A stretch of 64,000 nucleotides of DNA, from the NCBI GenBank assembly GCA_028753945.1, contig JAPNXP010000009.1:4712001-4776000 (forward strand). Direction: 5' to 3'. The notes beneath the pieces were generated by a model, which saw only the letters and a list, made by a program, of their open reading frames with translations, had not been told where the DNA came from and ran no database searches. Source of the DNA: Hexactinellida sp. DTS-2022 (taxonomy: Eukaryota > Porifera > Hexactinellida). The position numbers were made by a program, and so were the translations under genes. Below, piece by piece: positions 44,738 to 55,978 of this stretch (positions within the stretch are counted from its first letter, which is position 1; each line of letters starts with the position of its first letter).

Positions 44738-47255
44738 CAGTGCTCCCTCTAAGCTTTTTCGGCGGTAAATTGCCGAAATATGATGGCCCGGAGGTGCCAC
44801 CGCCGATTTACAAAAGAAATTCGGCCACCGCCGGATTTTTAGAGGGCCAAAGAAGTTCAAAACCACAGTACTGAGAATATATATTTAGAATTATTAACCA
44901 CAGTATCGAAAAAAAATAAAGAATATAGTATGTAGAGTTTGTGTTTGTATGAGTCTCGTATGTAGATTATGGGTCATCTGAGTTTGTTGACCACCCGTCA
45001 GACAGATCATCTTCTGGATCTTCAGGCTCATTGTCTCCCAGTCGGCACCCTTGACCCTTAGTGGTTCATCGTCTGCGCTGTTCTCAGATACAAGGGACCT
45101 ATCAGAGATGTCCTCCTCGTCGGAACTAGGCACAAAGTATTCGTCGCAGCTATCGTTATCTTCGAGGTCTGCATCCTTGGTGAGTGCGTTGGCTACTCTC
45201 GCACGTTTGATAGCCGATTCAGCAGTCAGCTTTCGCCTTCTGTCTTTTTCCGACCACCACATCTCGAAGGCTTGTTCCAGCTCCTCACCAGAGCAAATAT
45301 CATTAGAGCGAGAGAGCAAACGAACCGCCATGAGACGGTCCAGTTGTGGTATGGCGATTGGCGAGGCATGCCCTATACTTGCTCTTAATCCTGTTCTGAC
45401 AGGAGAACGCTCACTCTGCTCCTGCCGACGAAGCCGGCACACAGCCAACTACGTCTACCAGCAGAGAAAAGTGTTTGCCAACACCCGCCTCCGACGCAGC
45501 CTTCTTGATACACGAGACTCTTTCTCTACGCGCATATGTTTCTGTCAGTCGAAAGTCTCTATACAAAGATTTTCTCTCCGCTTTGCTCCCTTTGCCAAGA
45601 AGAGGCGTACAGGTCTTCACCAGATTGGAGATGGCACTCTTGACATCATGCTTTGGTAACTTTGAACCTTTGATGCGGAGCTGCAGGAACTCAAAGGGCT
45701 TGAAAATCTTTGCCGATTCTAGCGGTAGACGCTTGCGGAGGTGTTCGAGGAAAACCTTCCGGAGTTGCTTTCCGGCATCACTTAGTCCGTCTAGAAACTC
45801 TAGGCGATTCCCTGTCTTCTCGATCAATGTGAAGCACCGCCATACAGTAAGTCCCTCCAACTGTGTCTGCAGACTGAGAACAGACACTATCCTCAGGATG
45901 CGGCGAAGGTCACCAAAGAGAACGCCTCTCTCCCTAAAGAATGTAATTACTAACTTCCTTCCGCAGTGTCCCGCAGGTAATAGTTCGACTCAATGAAGCT
46001 TAGAACCTGGTCCATGCAGTCAAAGAGTACAGAAATACAGCGATAGCGACCGATCCACCGTGTTTCGATGAGAGATGTTGGTAGACGAGCCTCCTTTCCC
46101 CAGACGTCACAGAGCGCCTTGTACTCTCCGCACCTCGAGCTGCTTCTGGAGAAGAAGCTGTAGGATGCCCGACAAAGTGCGTCTACCTCATGGAGAAAGA
46201 CCTTGCAACACGGATCTTTATAGATATCATCGGCATCCAGTGCCAGTCTATGGGATGTGCAGTGGACTTGGTAAAGAACTTTTTATCTGCGTTCACCCCT
46301 CTTGCCTTCGCGACTTCTTCAGAAAAGTGCTTCACCATTCCGTTGTGCACACCTACCATTCGCCATCTGACCCCACATCGACGCAGTTGGCTACGGACAA
46401 GCCATGCTTGGCCAGCAGAGAGTAAGTAGCTGCCGCGATAGCTTGACCAGTGCCATTCTTGAGCTCCACAAGTCCAAGGAACTGTGAACCATACTTCATA
46501 GTGTTCACTAGGCAGCACAGAGTCTTGGTCATAGATATGTCCGTCGACTCATCCAGAATGACACTATAGGAATCCCCATCACGAACTCCCTCGAGAGACT
46601 TTGTTCTAATGACGTCTGAAAGGAACTGGAGGTGGATGCTGCCATAGTTCTTGCCGCGCCAGTTCTCAGACGGAGATGACTTTGACTGGGACACAAGGTC
46701 ACCAAACTTGAGAATAGGAGTACGCTTCGCGAGTGCCATCTCCTGATTGCAAATGAGACTCAGAGCTCCGAATTGCAGAATCACCCCATTCTTCACCTCC
46801 TCCTTGATATTCTTCCGGGTCTCACACTTTTTCATAGCAATGTCCTCCAGTGTACGCTTCATGGTTGGTTGTGACCTCGTTGCACCCTGTCCTTTACAAG
46901 CCCTCTGGTGGTCAGTCAGATTTGACCTCTTTATCCCTTTATATACTCTCCACCTCCCGAATGTCGCAATGGCCTGCTTGTAATCTGCACAAAGCTTGCA
47001 GCGGTACAATTTTGTATCCACATCAGTTTGGAACTCGAGCCAGAGGAAGTCCTTAGGATACTTGTCCATATGAATAAGATCACTAATCTTCAATATGTTT
47101 AAATATTTAGTGCATATGCATGGATATAACTATGTGTAAGATATGTTTACGATTTTGACTGGCCGAATTATGTAGCCAAATTAAAAGTCACCGCCGAATA
47201 TCTGGCGGAATTAGCCGCCAGATAACGGCCTTGCCATTTCTTAGAGGGAGCACTG
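44738..47255 (-). mobile_element. hAT transposon with BED-type transposase
   Basis: Perfect 16-bp inverted ends CAGTGCTCCCTCTAAG and CTTAGAGGGAGCACTG. Flanks CTAGGTCG (44728-44735, two bases before the end) and CTAGGTCC (47256-47263) give a 7/8 match, fitting an 8-bp target with slight erosion. GGCGG(T/A)AAT and GCCG repeats sit near both ends. It is inserted in T3. Confidence 0.85.
44894..47093 (-). pseudogene. hAT transposase, KIAA1586/SPIN-DOC-like type
   Basis: Starts MKISDLIHMDKYPKDFLWLE (47093). A zinc-finger-like region follows with YRCKLCADY and NLTDHQRACKG (BED/C2HC type, about 47010-46900). Then come SENWRGKNYGSIHLQFLSDV, DSYSVILDESTDISMTKTLC with the first catalytic Asp (about 46580-46520), and NCVDVGSDG. 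The next frame gives VGVHNGMVKHFSEEVAKARG and, after another shift, HRLALDADDIYKDP and ETRWIGRYRCISVLFDCMDQ (about 46270-46010). A later frame (45887-45411) reads LQTQLEGLTVWRCFTLIEKT. The last (45448-44894) ends in an acidic YFVPSSDEEDISD tail. At least four shifts. Less AT-rich than its surroundings, which suggests recent arrival. Confidence 0.75.
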
Positions 47256-47633
47256 CTAGGTCCCGACAAATTACACACTCACGAAATCATCGATAGCAAA
47301 TTGACTGTTCCTGCAGCTTCATGAAGTAGGGTTAAGAGTCTTAAGACGTTCTTTCGGATACTACATACTCTATTAGCCGATTTTTCCTCCTATCTGATCC
47401 ACTATAAATGATTCGGTTAATACGTACTCAGATATGACGTACCTCTTGATAAGACGTACCAATTTCTATTCCCAAGTAAATAAATATACTTGTATTTTAA
47501 ATCGGTTCGTACGTACTCTAGAAAACTATTAGCAAAACTCAGTTAGTAATTGGTTTAAGTGAGTAGGTTAAAACTAAATAGTTTAATCTCATCGTTAAGT
47601 ATTAAGTATGTTACGAATTGAATACCCTACATC

Positions 47634-47949
47634 CAGGGGGTTATCTAGGATTTTCGTGGCTGGCACATTATTATGGTGATATAAATTTCCGGCACCCTAA
47701 AGGTATTAGCTATGATACATAATTAGTATAATTCAATGATGCGGCATTATTTTAATTAGGTAAATTGCAACGGTGCACAAACTGTTGTTTATCGAAGCAT
47801 TTCTGGACCAGAAAATCCAGCCATACGCCCAGCACCTAATTAAGTGCAAACCCGGCACCTAAATTGAATCGCAATTCAAGCACTTTTTCACTACATCTGA
47901 TGCCTGGCCGGCACCTAAAGTGCCGGCCAAGCACCTAAATAAACCCCTG
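47634..47949. mobile_element. hAT MITE, TSD CCTACATC
   Basis: Ends CAGGGGGTTATCTAGG and the inverse of CAGGGGTTTATTTAGG. Exact CCTACATC repeats at 47626-47633 and 47950-47957. GGCACCTAA repeats in the interior. Confidence 0.9.
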
Positions 47950-48129
47950 CCTACATCGTATTTATACCATCAAACAAGTCAGTATTTCTACCTCAGTTAG
48001 TACGTACCATTCTTGTTTCCCAGGGTGGTACGTCTTAAACGAGTTCTAATATACTTTAACTATAACGTATGTCAGTATATTATGTATATTTGATGTTACT
48101 TACGACTAAATTCTTTAATGGTCCATGTT

Positions 48130-48176
48130 CTCTAATAGTCCACCTGGGTCCTTTTACATACTGGTGGACTATTAGA
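48130..48176. repeat. 15-bp hairpin at inner edge of T3 arm
   Basis: CTCTAATAGTCCACC and GGTGGACTATTAGAG are perfectly inverted, 17 bases apart. Confidence 0.85.
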
Positions 48177-48518
48177 GTAATGATAACTAAGGAAATTGTC
48201 GTGAACAACATCAAATAAGTATTTAGAGTGTCACTATGTTTATAACTAGACTCAGATAGCTGTTGGGAGTCGAACAAGGGGTCACTCGATAGGTTTAGGA
48301 CAAATTTTGAGAAAGGAATGTTGTCACATTCCTGATAGATTATTGCGTTGCTAGGGATAAACTATGGGCAAGTGACCCCTTAAACGACGGGGTATTTCAT
48401 GTGGACAACGAATCTGGTCTTTAAAAGTAGACCAGAGTTGATTTTTGAAAGTTGCCGTTAGGGGTAATACCGGCGATTTAGTAGAGAGCAGGCCTGGGGA
48501 AATAGTAATATGTAATAG

Positions 48519-51500
48519 CATAGCCTACTCTATATAAGGCCTACAATCAAATCTACCATGGATGAAGTAGTGTACGATGAGATTCATTTTAGAAATTAAT
48601 CTGTTATAATAAATAATTCTAGTAAATTAATAGATTTTCTCTATTGAGTCTTTATTGCTTACTTAACAACAATGATAAGAATACATAAATAATAATGTGG
48701 GTTCAAATAACAATAATAATAACAATAATAATAATAGAAGAGTAGCCTTCTGGTGTATTTCATTAATGTGAGAACTTCTTCAGTTTTCGCTTTTCTATAC
48801 CTTTAGATGCAACAGCGGAGTTATAATTATTAACCTTGTTAGCTAGTGAACAGTTGGCGCAAGTGAAAATAAGATTTTTTAGGATAGTCAAAATAGATAC
48901 ACCACAAGAAATGCAACTCAATTTAGCAATCGCATCAGTCTCTTCTAAGAATATCAAGGTTGCTTCACAATAATTTTTCTGGATGATCCTTCCCTCAATA
49001 TCGCCAACAAGTTTTCTTTGCTTTCAATTGCAATTAAAGTCTTCCATAAAGTTACTATAAATTTGAGGATAAACTCAGATGGATACTTTAGGCCACCACG
49101 GTCAGTTAATTGCAGAAGCCTGAACTCGGGTTGTGAATCTTCATAAAAGATATAGTCTTTGTCAATGGTCAAAAGATCAATGCAAACATGACATGGCTGA
49201 GTTTATAAAATATATTTATGTACTGCATAACCAGCAATAAAAGCTAATGAGTGAAGAGTCTGTAAACTACATCCAATGGAAGTTAGATCATCAATTTCAT
49301 CCCAGACTAGCTGGACATCGATTTCATCGCCATTATTCGTATCAAAGGAAGAGTATGAATCAATAAATGTCTGAATTGAATATAAGCCACAATCTTGTTG
49401 TGAAGCAAAAATCTTTAATATGTTAGATAACTTGAGACGGCGTTCAGTTTCAAGGATTTGAAGATACGAGATATGATAGTTTGAACCTGACATCATACGA
49501 TATAGGCCAAAGTGATGTTCCAATGGATCTATATGTAAAAAGGATGTCAAAAGATAGTTAAATCCACAAAATCCAGTTAATGGTTATTTATCTGAGGCAA
49601 TACAGTACAAGCAAGTTTAAAACTTGTAAACGTTTGTTTACTTAACTTTCCTACATTTCCTGGCAAAGTCTCTATCAAATAACAACACAAGCTAAGAATG
49701 AAAATCGTTCGTCCTGGTATGTTAGAGGCCTTGAGATATCATCATTCAAACGTTTACCTTTAAGTGGGGAATTTATGTTGAAAAGTTTCCAAATTTGAAG
49801 AAGTATTTCAACAAAGTCGTGTGTATTGTTTCGGTCTTCTTGGTTACGGAGTTCATTCTGTAACTTCAGAGCTGCAACAGTTAATTCGTTGAATACTTTC
49901 AAAACAAGTTTCACATTTTGGCGCTCAATAGCAGAAGGATAACAAGCTTTGATTGTCATGCTAGGAGCTAACTAAGCTAAGGATTCTTTCTCTAAATTAT
50001 AGAGGAGATTACATCACTAAAAGATGCAGAGTGAACTTGAACAGGATATACACAGTAATACAGCTTAATGTCTGAAAGTTGGGAAAGTTCAAGGTTTTCC
50101 GAATATCTTTCTGAATCAACCAGTTGTTTCGAATACTTTTCAGAATGTGCACAAAGTCAAAAGTAACATAGAGTTTTCTTTATTATCAGAAGGGTGTGGT
50201 ACACTAGTCTCTAACTGTTTAGTTGGAGAAAATAACTGAATAAGTTCACGTTTAAAGGATAATTGTAAGTAGAAATAATCTGTACTTTCAAAACGCAAGA
50301 TTCGATATCCAAAATACAAGACTTTACTATAGGAAAAGGTATTCAGCAGATATAGATGCGCAAGGTATCAAACGAGAAATACAGGACCATTTTTTGTGTA
50401 AACTAGAAACCATGATAGCAAATACAGTTCTTGTGGGGTTTTCAGGGGATAAGTTAGGTCCAAATATTTTCCCACCCTTATATGAGATATTAGACTTAAC
50501 GTGGATCTCATCCATCTGAATAATTACATTCTTCTCTTGAGAACTAAAAGAAGAAGTTACCTGGCTAAGGTAAGTATTGAGTCGTTTTCCAGCCCAAAAC
50601 AAGAGTACAACTTTTCTAGTGTGTGAACATGTGGAAAAGAAATGCATTCTGAACTTTGGAGAAATTTGTAACTATCAGGAGAAACTAGATGCGTTTTATG
50701 GCCAGAATTTGTGTAATAACATTATATCTCATTCTCTTCTTGTAAATACTCGCATTCTCTAGTTGGCCAAGAATAAATTGTAATCTTGGCAAATCGGAAC
50801 AATTGGATTCTGTTTCATCACTATCTAATAGATTACATATGGCCTCCTCAATATGTTCTTTTGCTTTAGAGATATGGTGAGGATGTTTCTTCTGAGGGGA
50901 AGAGCTAAGTTTCAGAGTAATCTCTGTAAACATCGTTACAATTTGTCGAATATCAGTGATAGAAATAAGTGAGAGAGAAATAGACTCCCCATATATATAT
51001 CCGTTCACAGATAAAAAATAATTTATTTCAAGAGAAACATCTGCACAAATATTATGATTTTCCATCTTAGGCAAAAAAATCTCACACAATTATCTGTTTG
51101 AATCCAAACTAACCAGTCAGTTGGGATTGTAATCAAAGCTAACTTATCTCGTATTTCTTGTATACAACCAACACAAAACTTTCCATTTCTGTATTCTCTG
51201 ATCTCAAGCTGAGATTAGTTGCTTGGTTCAATAAATCTTCTTCTTTGGAGTAGTAAGAGAACCGAGTTCGTTTGATTCTAATTGAAGGGGTAGACGAATA
51301 ATAAGACGGACAACCAGGAAGGAGAGAGGGGACAGTGCCAGGATTTAATTTGGGTCTTCCTCGCGGGACCTCATAGGATGTGCCATCTCTGGGTACAGTG
51401 TGAAAATATTGAATATCTTCCTTCGGAAAATGCTTAGCACACACATAAACCATTTTGAGGTAAAAAATATCCTCACGATGGAGAGCACGTATCCAGGTAT

Positions 51501-51872
51501 GTCGTAACTCAGGGGTGGACCATCTGGAAGTTTAAAAACTGGGACGCTCTTCTGGGGTATAATTACCCCTACAACCAGGGACAGAACAGTTCGGCATTGA
51601 GAAAAATTAAATATCTAACTATTTATTAAAAAGAAACAAAGTCAAATATAGCACTAGGAAGTGCTTAAAATATCGGTGGAAGGAGAATTGTATTAATTAA
51701 TTACTAAAAATTAATAAAAATCAGTAGCAAGTTGATTCAACTATTTTTAAAATATTTCTAACTGTCAGAGATATATGTAAATGACTATGGGTCAATAATA
51801 ATATCGTACACTACTTCATCCTTGGTGCAAAATATTAGCTTTGATGGTAGGCCTTATATAGAGTAGGCTATG
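48519..51872 (-). mobile_element. P element, copy C, 7-bp TSD GTAATAG
   Basis: 3354 bp. Ends CATAGCCTACTCTATATAAG and its exact inverse, with terminal repeat similarity to about 60 bp (GGATGAAGTAGTGTACGAT). Exact GTAATAG repeats at 48512-48518 and 51873-51879, though the target itself is GTAATAG-rich. It is the most complete P copy in the window. Confidence 0.9.
48763..51597 (-). pseudogene. THAP/P transposase, copy C (nearly full length)
   Basis: THAP domain from 51597: MPNCSVPGCRGNYTPEER, then a pair of small shifts around VPVFKLPDGP, then HTWIRALHRED, VYVCAKHFPKEDI and LLPGCPSYYSS. The second block (51061-50700) reads DVSLEINYFLSVNGYIYGES. The core begins VIIQMDEIHVKSNISYKGGK (about 50525-50465). 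The second acidic site reads IISTYNYPLN (about 50270), with Tyr (TAC) where copy A has Asp (GAC). C-terminal blocks: ERQNVKLVLKVFNELTVAAL (49925-49866), DPLEHHFGLYRMMSGSNYHI (49530-49471), LQTLHSLAFIAGYAVHKY, LLQLTDRGGLKYPSEF and SKGIEKRKLKKFSH (48804-48763). Blocks are separated by intron-like gaps and shifts. Confidence 0.85.
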
Positions 51873-52586
51873 GTAATAGTAATTGTATTAGTAACGATTA
51901 CATTTTAGAAGTAATAGTAATAGTAATAAGTAATAATGTTTCAAATAGGATGTAATAGTAATATTTATAGTAATAGAACCTATTGTAATAGGAATTATCT
52001 ATTAGAATTCTATAACTTCGGACTGGCTTATTTGATTTTTCGTGAAGAAATATGAAGTTGTTAAAATAAATTTAAGGCAAGTTGAATATCGTTTTGAATT
52101 TGTCACTTTATTGAAATTAGTTGTTTGCTTAGGTTAGATAGTATGTTTTGTTTGTGTGGGATAATTAATTAAAATAAGAAACTTCAGACATTCTGAATCA
52201 TATCAAAGTCTTAGTCAATGTCTAATAATTTGTAATAGTAATATTAAAAGTAATAGTAAAGTAATAATAAAAGTAATAGTAATAGTAATATATTACATAT
52301 TATAATAATGTAATTGTAATAGTACTAGTAATAGGAAGAAATATAAGTAATAGTAATAGTGATATATTACATTTTAGAGTAATTGATCCCAGGCCTGGTA
52401 GAGAGCCGCAATTTTAAAAGTCCAAGATAACATCGGAAATGTATCCGTTCGTCGTGGGGCCGCGGATAATTTTTGATGCCGGGGTCATAAAGATTACGTA
52501 TTACAAATTTGGTGCTTTTCTCCAGCGTTTCCCGAAATCGATGTTAAGCGACCTGAATAAATATAATTATATAATATTATTATATG

Positions 52587-52754
52587 CAGTCGATACCAAC
52601 GGACGATAAAAATTTGTTCGCTTTATCCGGAGTTCGTGTTAACCGGAGTAATACACATTCAATCGCCATTGTAGGGACCTGATTTTGTGGAACTGTTCTT
52701 CTTATCCGGAAATTCGTATTAATTAACCGTGTTCGTACTAACGAGGTTCTACTG
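52587..52754. mobile_element. pogo-like MITE in the MULE
   Basis: Ends CAGTCGATACCAACGGACGA and the inverse of CAGTAGAACCTCGTTAGTAC. TA on the right, TG on the left (probably decayed). TTATCCGGA/TTAACCGGAGT motifs inside both arms. Confidence 0.65.
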
Positions 52755-52805
52755 TAGTAGTATATATGTATTGATTATAATAATAATAATTATTTCATTA
52801 AGTAA

Positions 52806-53183
52806 TGACTTCAATAGAGCAATTCGTCGAAGCTCTCCAGACACTGAGGTATGAAAGCTTCGATAGCGTAAGAGATGCTTTGAACAAAGGAGACAAGCAT
52901 AAGCCAAAATCTGTCTGGGGAAATTGTCAATTATTCTTTTTGGAAAAAAAAGGCTAAGCGCGTTTCTCTCAGGTCCAAATGGAGATTGAATAGAGGAAAC
53001 TTTCAGCATCTCGTAAAGCAAAGGATCAGTACGCGTAAGTCTATCATTCCCATTGATGTATCCCAATTGGCAGTAGAATATATCAGTACTCAGTTAGTAT
53101 CTGCTAGCTCATATCCTGACACTGTAGAGCTCAGTAAGTTGAGTTTGAAGGAGTTCGATTTCAGTTTTCCTAGTTTACAGTGA
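52806..53183 (+). CDS. short reading frames upstream of the MULE transposase
   Basis: ATG 52806 opens MTSIEQFVEALQTLRYESFD and SVRDALNKGDKHKPKSVWGN, with a stop near 52955. A second frame continues NFQHLVKQRISTRKSIIPID and LAVEYISTQLVSAS to a stop at 53183. They may be the eroded 5' end of a MULE-associated gene. No family recognised. Confidence 0.25.
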
Positions 53184-53689
53184 GACGTAACGAATAACAG
53201 TTTGCTAGGTTTATTGGCATCTGGTTGCGATGACTGCCAACTTTAAGGTCTGATGTTTAATATTTCTTCTTCTCCTCCCCAAACGGGAGGATGTCATCTA
53301 CTGATGGCACTAGCAATTTGGACTCGGAGGATATTGGAGGTAATATCAATTTCAAATTGCGGGTCATCGGTAGATGACAATATCGGGACTTGTTGATCTG
53401 AAGAAGAATAGGTATGATGCAATTTTAGGGACAAAGATTAATGAAATGAGCTTAAAGTACTGAACTTTCTCGACAGGATAGAATAAAGCTAGTGAATAAA
53501 TCTAGTTGTTGGACTGTGATAGCTATATATGAATTCCCGAATAGCTCTAATATCCTACAATTAATGTTTTCAACTAAATCCATGCTTCCACTATGTTACA
53601 ATTTCTCCTGATTAGTCGAATCCATTGCATTGACTCCATTAGACAGCAACTAAACTTTTTCGACTGGCAGTGGAGTTTGTCATCACAAC

Positions 53690-55978
53690 ATGAACTCACC
53701 ACTAACAAGCGGAACCTCTAAGCTGAAAAATTTAATTGCATCTAACCATAGAATATTATTACAGTTTATGAATGACAAAAAATGGCTATTAGGTACTCTG
53801 GGTAATGAAGTTGAACAATTCGTGTTTAGTGAGGAAATCTGTGGTGAATTTTTGCTAAGTGGAATGGAATGGAAAAGTATTACACTAATTCATGGAGACT
53901 CTGTAGTATTTTCTAAAGATTGGACAAATTTTTTTAGTTCAAAAATCGAGGGAAATTTTGTATGTGTTCTCTGTTTTCAATACAAAAAATGTTAATAAAC
54001 TTAGTAGTAGAAAACAAAATAGTGTTTTTTAGAGCTAAAGCAGGTGTAAGTTTAAAGATTGTTTTGAATTTACATTTGAAATAAAGAAAGAACCGCTGGA
54101 GTGTAAAATTGGTGATAATATTATTGTGGAGTATGTAGCTTATGGAACCTTATCTGAACAGCATTTCGATAATACAACTGTGCACTCACGAAATTTATCA
54201 CATTCGCATATGTTAGAAGTAGCTAGAGGGGTAGCAGATACATCTGTAAATGCTTATTTCTATGATCAATTTGATTCTGTAGAGAACACAGACTTAGCAC
54301 TTAATTATGGTAACCTAAATAAGGTTAGAAGTTCTGCAGTCCTGCGAAAAGCTAAATTTGATTTGTATAGTTTACAGAGGTATTCTAATGATAACTGGAC
54401 TGAGTTAATTAGCTTACAACAGTATTATAGAAATAGTGTTAGTGGTCTTCATGTTAGAGGTTACTTAAAGTCATTAAGTCATAATCCTTATATTGTACAT
54501 ATGTACACTGAAGGTCAAATCAAAATATTGAAATTGTTTAAAGATACAAGAATTGTTCTTCACTTGGATGCCACAGGATCAATTGTTAGGAAAATAGAAC
54601 CGTCACTAAAGAAAGTATTCTATTACGCTCTTACTGTAAGATATCCTACTTACTACACTAGTCCAATTCCACTAGCAGAAATGATTAGTTCAGGACACAC
54701 CAGTGCTGAAATAAGTTATTTTTTGCACAAATGGTCCCTTGATGCAAAGAAAATACTGGGCGATCTAAACATTTCACAAGTTGAAATAGATTTCAGCTGG
54801 GTTTTGATTCACAGTTCTTGTAGTATTTTTCTCAAGTGTGATATAGATACTTATCTCCATAAGTGTTGGAATATGGTAGATGTAAATTCTGCAGTTAATG
54901 AGACGGACTTTAAAGTAATTCTTCACTTACGTTCAGCTCATTTAATGCACAGCATAGGATTTCATATAAATAAAAAATTTAAACTACAAAAAGAAGTGAG
55001 AAAACTGTTTTTACATTGTATCGGATTTATTGTACGCGCTGTTGAAATGACAAGTATCAATAATTTATTCCAATCTTTATGCATTGTATTTATGAGTAGT
55101 TCTTTAAGTGCAATAGTAAAGACACATACTCATTTGCTAGAAACATTAATTAGTAATGATTCCGTAAACTCCTCAGAGATTAATGAATATTTGGTGGAAG
55201 AACATATGGACGATAATAATATTGCTAGTGATAACAAAGATAGTAAACATACAGAGAAAAATCCCCTTTCGGCAAACATTTTGTAAATATTGCAAAAAAT
55301 TGCAAATCTTGGATCAACAATAATCCAGGAAAAAATGCAGATCCAAATCCTTGTTATAATCCTGAGCTTATAGAATACTCGTTAACATTCTACCTACCTA
55401 TATTACCTTTATGGAGTGGAATAATCTTAGGACCTATTTGTGTAGCGGATAAGAACAAGACTAGCATCTTTAGCAACGCTATTGTGGAGAATTGGATGCG
55501 TATTGTTAAGTTAAATATTTTGGAATCCAAAACTAATTTGAGGCCTGGAGATTTGATACAATTGTTATATCCTGGTATACTAGTAAGTAGGTTATCAGCG
55601 TTTCAATTTGCCTTTCACCCGCGAGCGAATAAGGTATTTAAAGGTCATAAAAGATTAAGAAATAGTTTGGAAGAGGAAAGTGTTGAAGAATGGTCACGAA
55701 AAAAAAAGTGTATTGCGGTTATTTACAACCTAAATCATATGAATTTCAAACATTTAAGAAAAAAAAAAGTTGAGAAGAAAAACAAAATATGTAAAATTAA
55801 GCGTAAATTTGTCCCACAAAAATGTGAAAAGTTATCTAGTTTAAGTACGCAAACTGCATCAAAGGTTATGCGAGTGGCCTCTATAATTACAGATGAGGAA
55901 ATAGTTGAAACGGGGCTAATAAGATGTGTATTACCAAGCTTTCTTCCCGCACATACTAACTGGAAGATTTCTACGTGA
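53690..55978 (+). pseudogene. MULE transposase
   Basis: The N-terminal exon-like frame (53690-53995) is followed by a shift, then the main 386-codon frame (54126-55286). After another shift, KHFVNIAKNC and LPLWSGIILGPICVADKNKT lead into ENWMRIVKLNILESKTNLRP (55484-55978). The catalytic region has LHLDATGSIVRK (54557-54592), the first Asp in the MULE 'DAT' context, and QVEIDFSWVLIHSSCSIF (about 54780), the second. LRSAHLMHSIGFH (54931-54969) follows. KKKCIAVIYN and a Lys-rich tail end the frame. Two shifts disable it. Neighbouring OTU frame begins within a few bases downstream, so the two were probably one ORF or adjacent exons. Confidence 0.7.

Larger units (their letters stand above)
48489..52397. 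mobile_element. hAT MITE of TAATAG repeats, TSD GTAGAGAG (P element inside)
   Basis: Ends CAGGCCTGGG and CCCAGGCCTG are inverted. Exact GTAGAGAG repeats at 48481-48488 and 52398-52405. Its own sequence (48489-48518 and 51880-52397) is dominated by GTAATAGTAATA repeats; the rest is P copy C. It is inserted in the right arm of T3. Confidence 0.9.
43747..52553. mobile_element. long-inverted-repeat element T3 inside the MULE
   Basis: Left arm 43747-44205; right arm 48177-48480 continued at 52406-52553, split by a hAT MITE. Outer ends GGTCGCTTAACATC and GATGTTAAGCGACC. The arms share GGGAAACGCTGGA.AAAAGCA, GCGGCTCTCTA, GTCACTTGCCCATAG, CCTAGCAACGCAATAAT and CTATCGAGTGACCC. The interior is mostly later inserts (hAT at 44738-47255, MITE at 47634-47949), and no T3 gene was recognised. 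AAAGCACCAAATTT and CGAGTGACCC tie it to T1 and T2. Target duplication not resolved. Confidence 0.78.
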
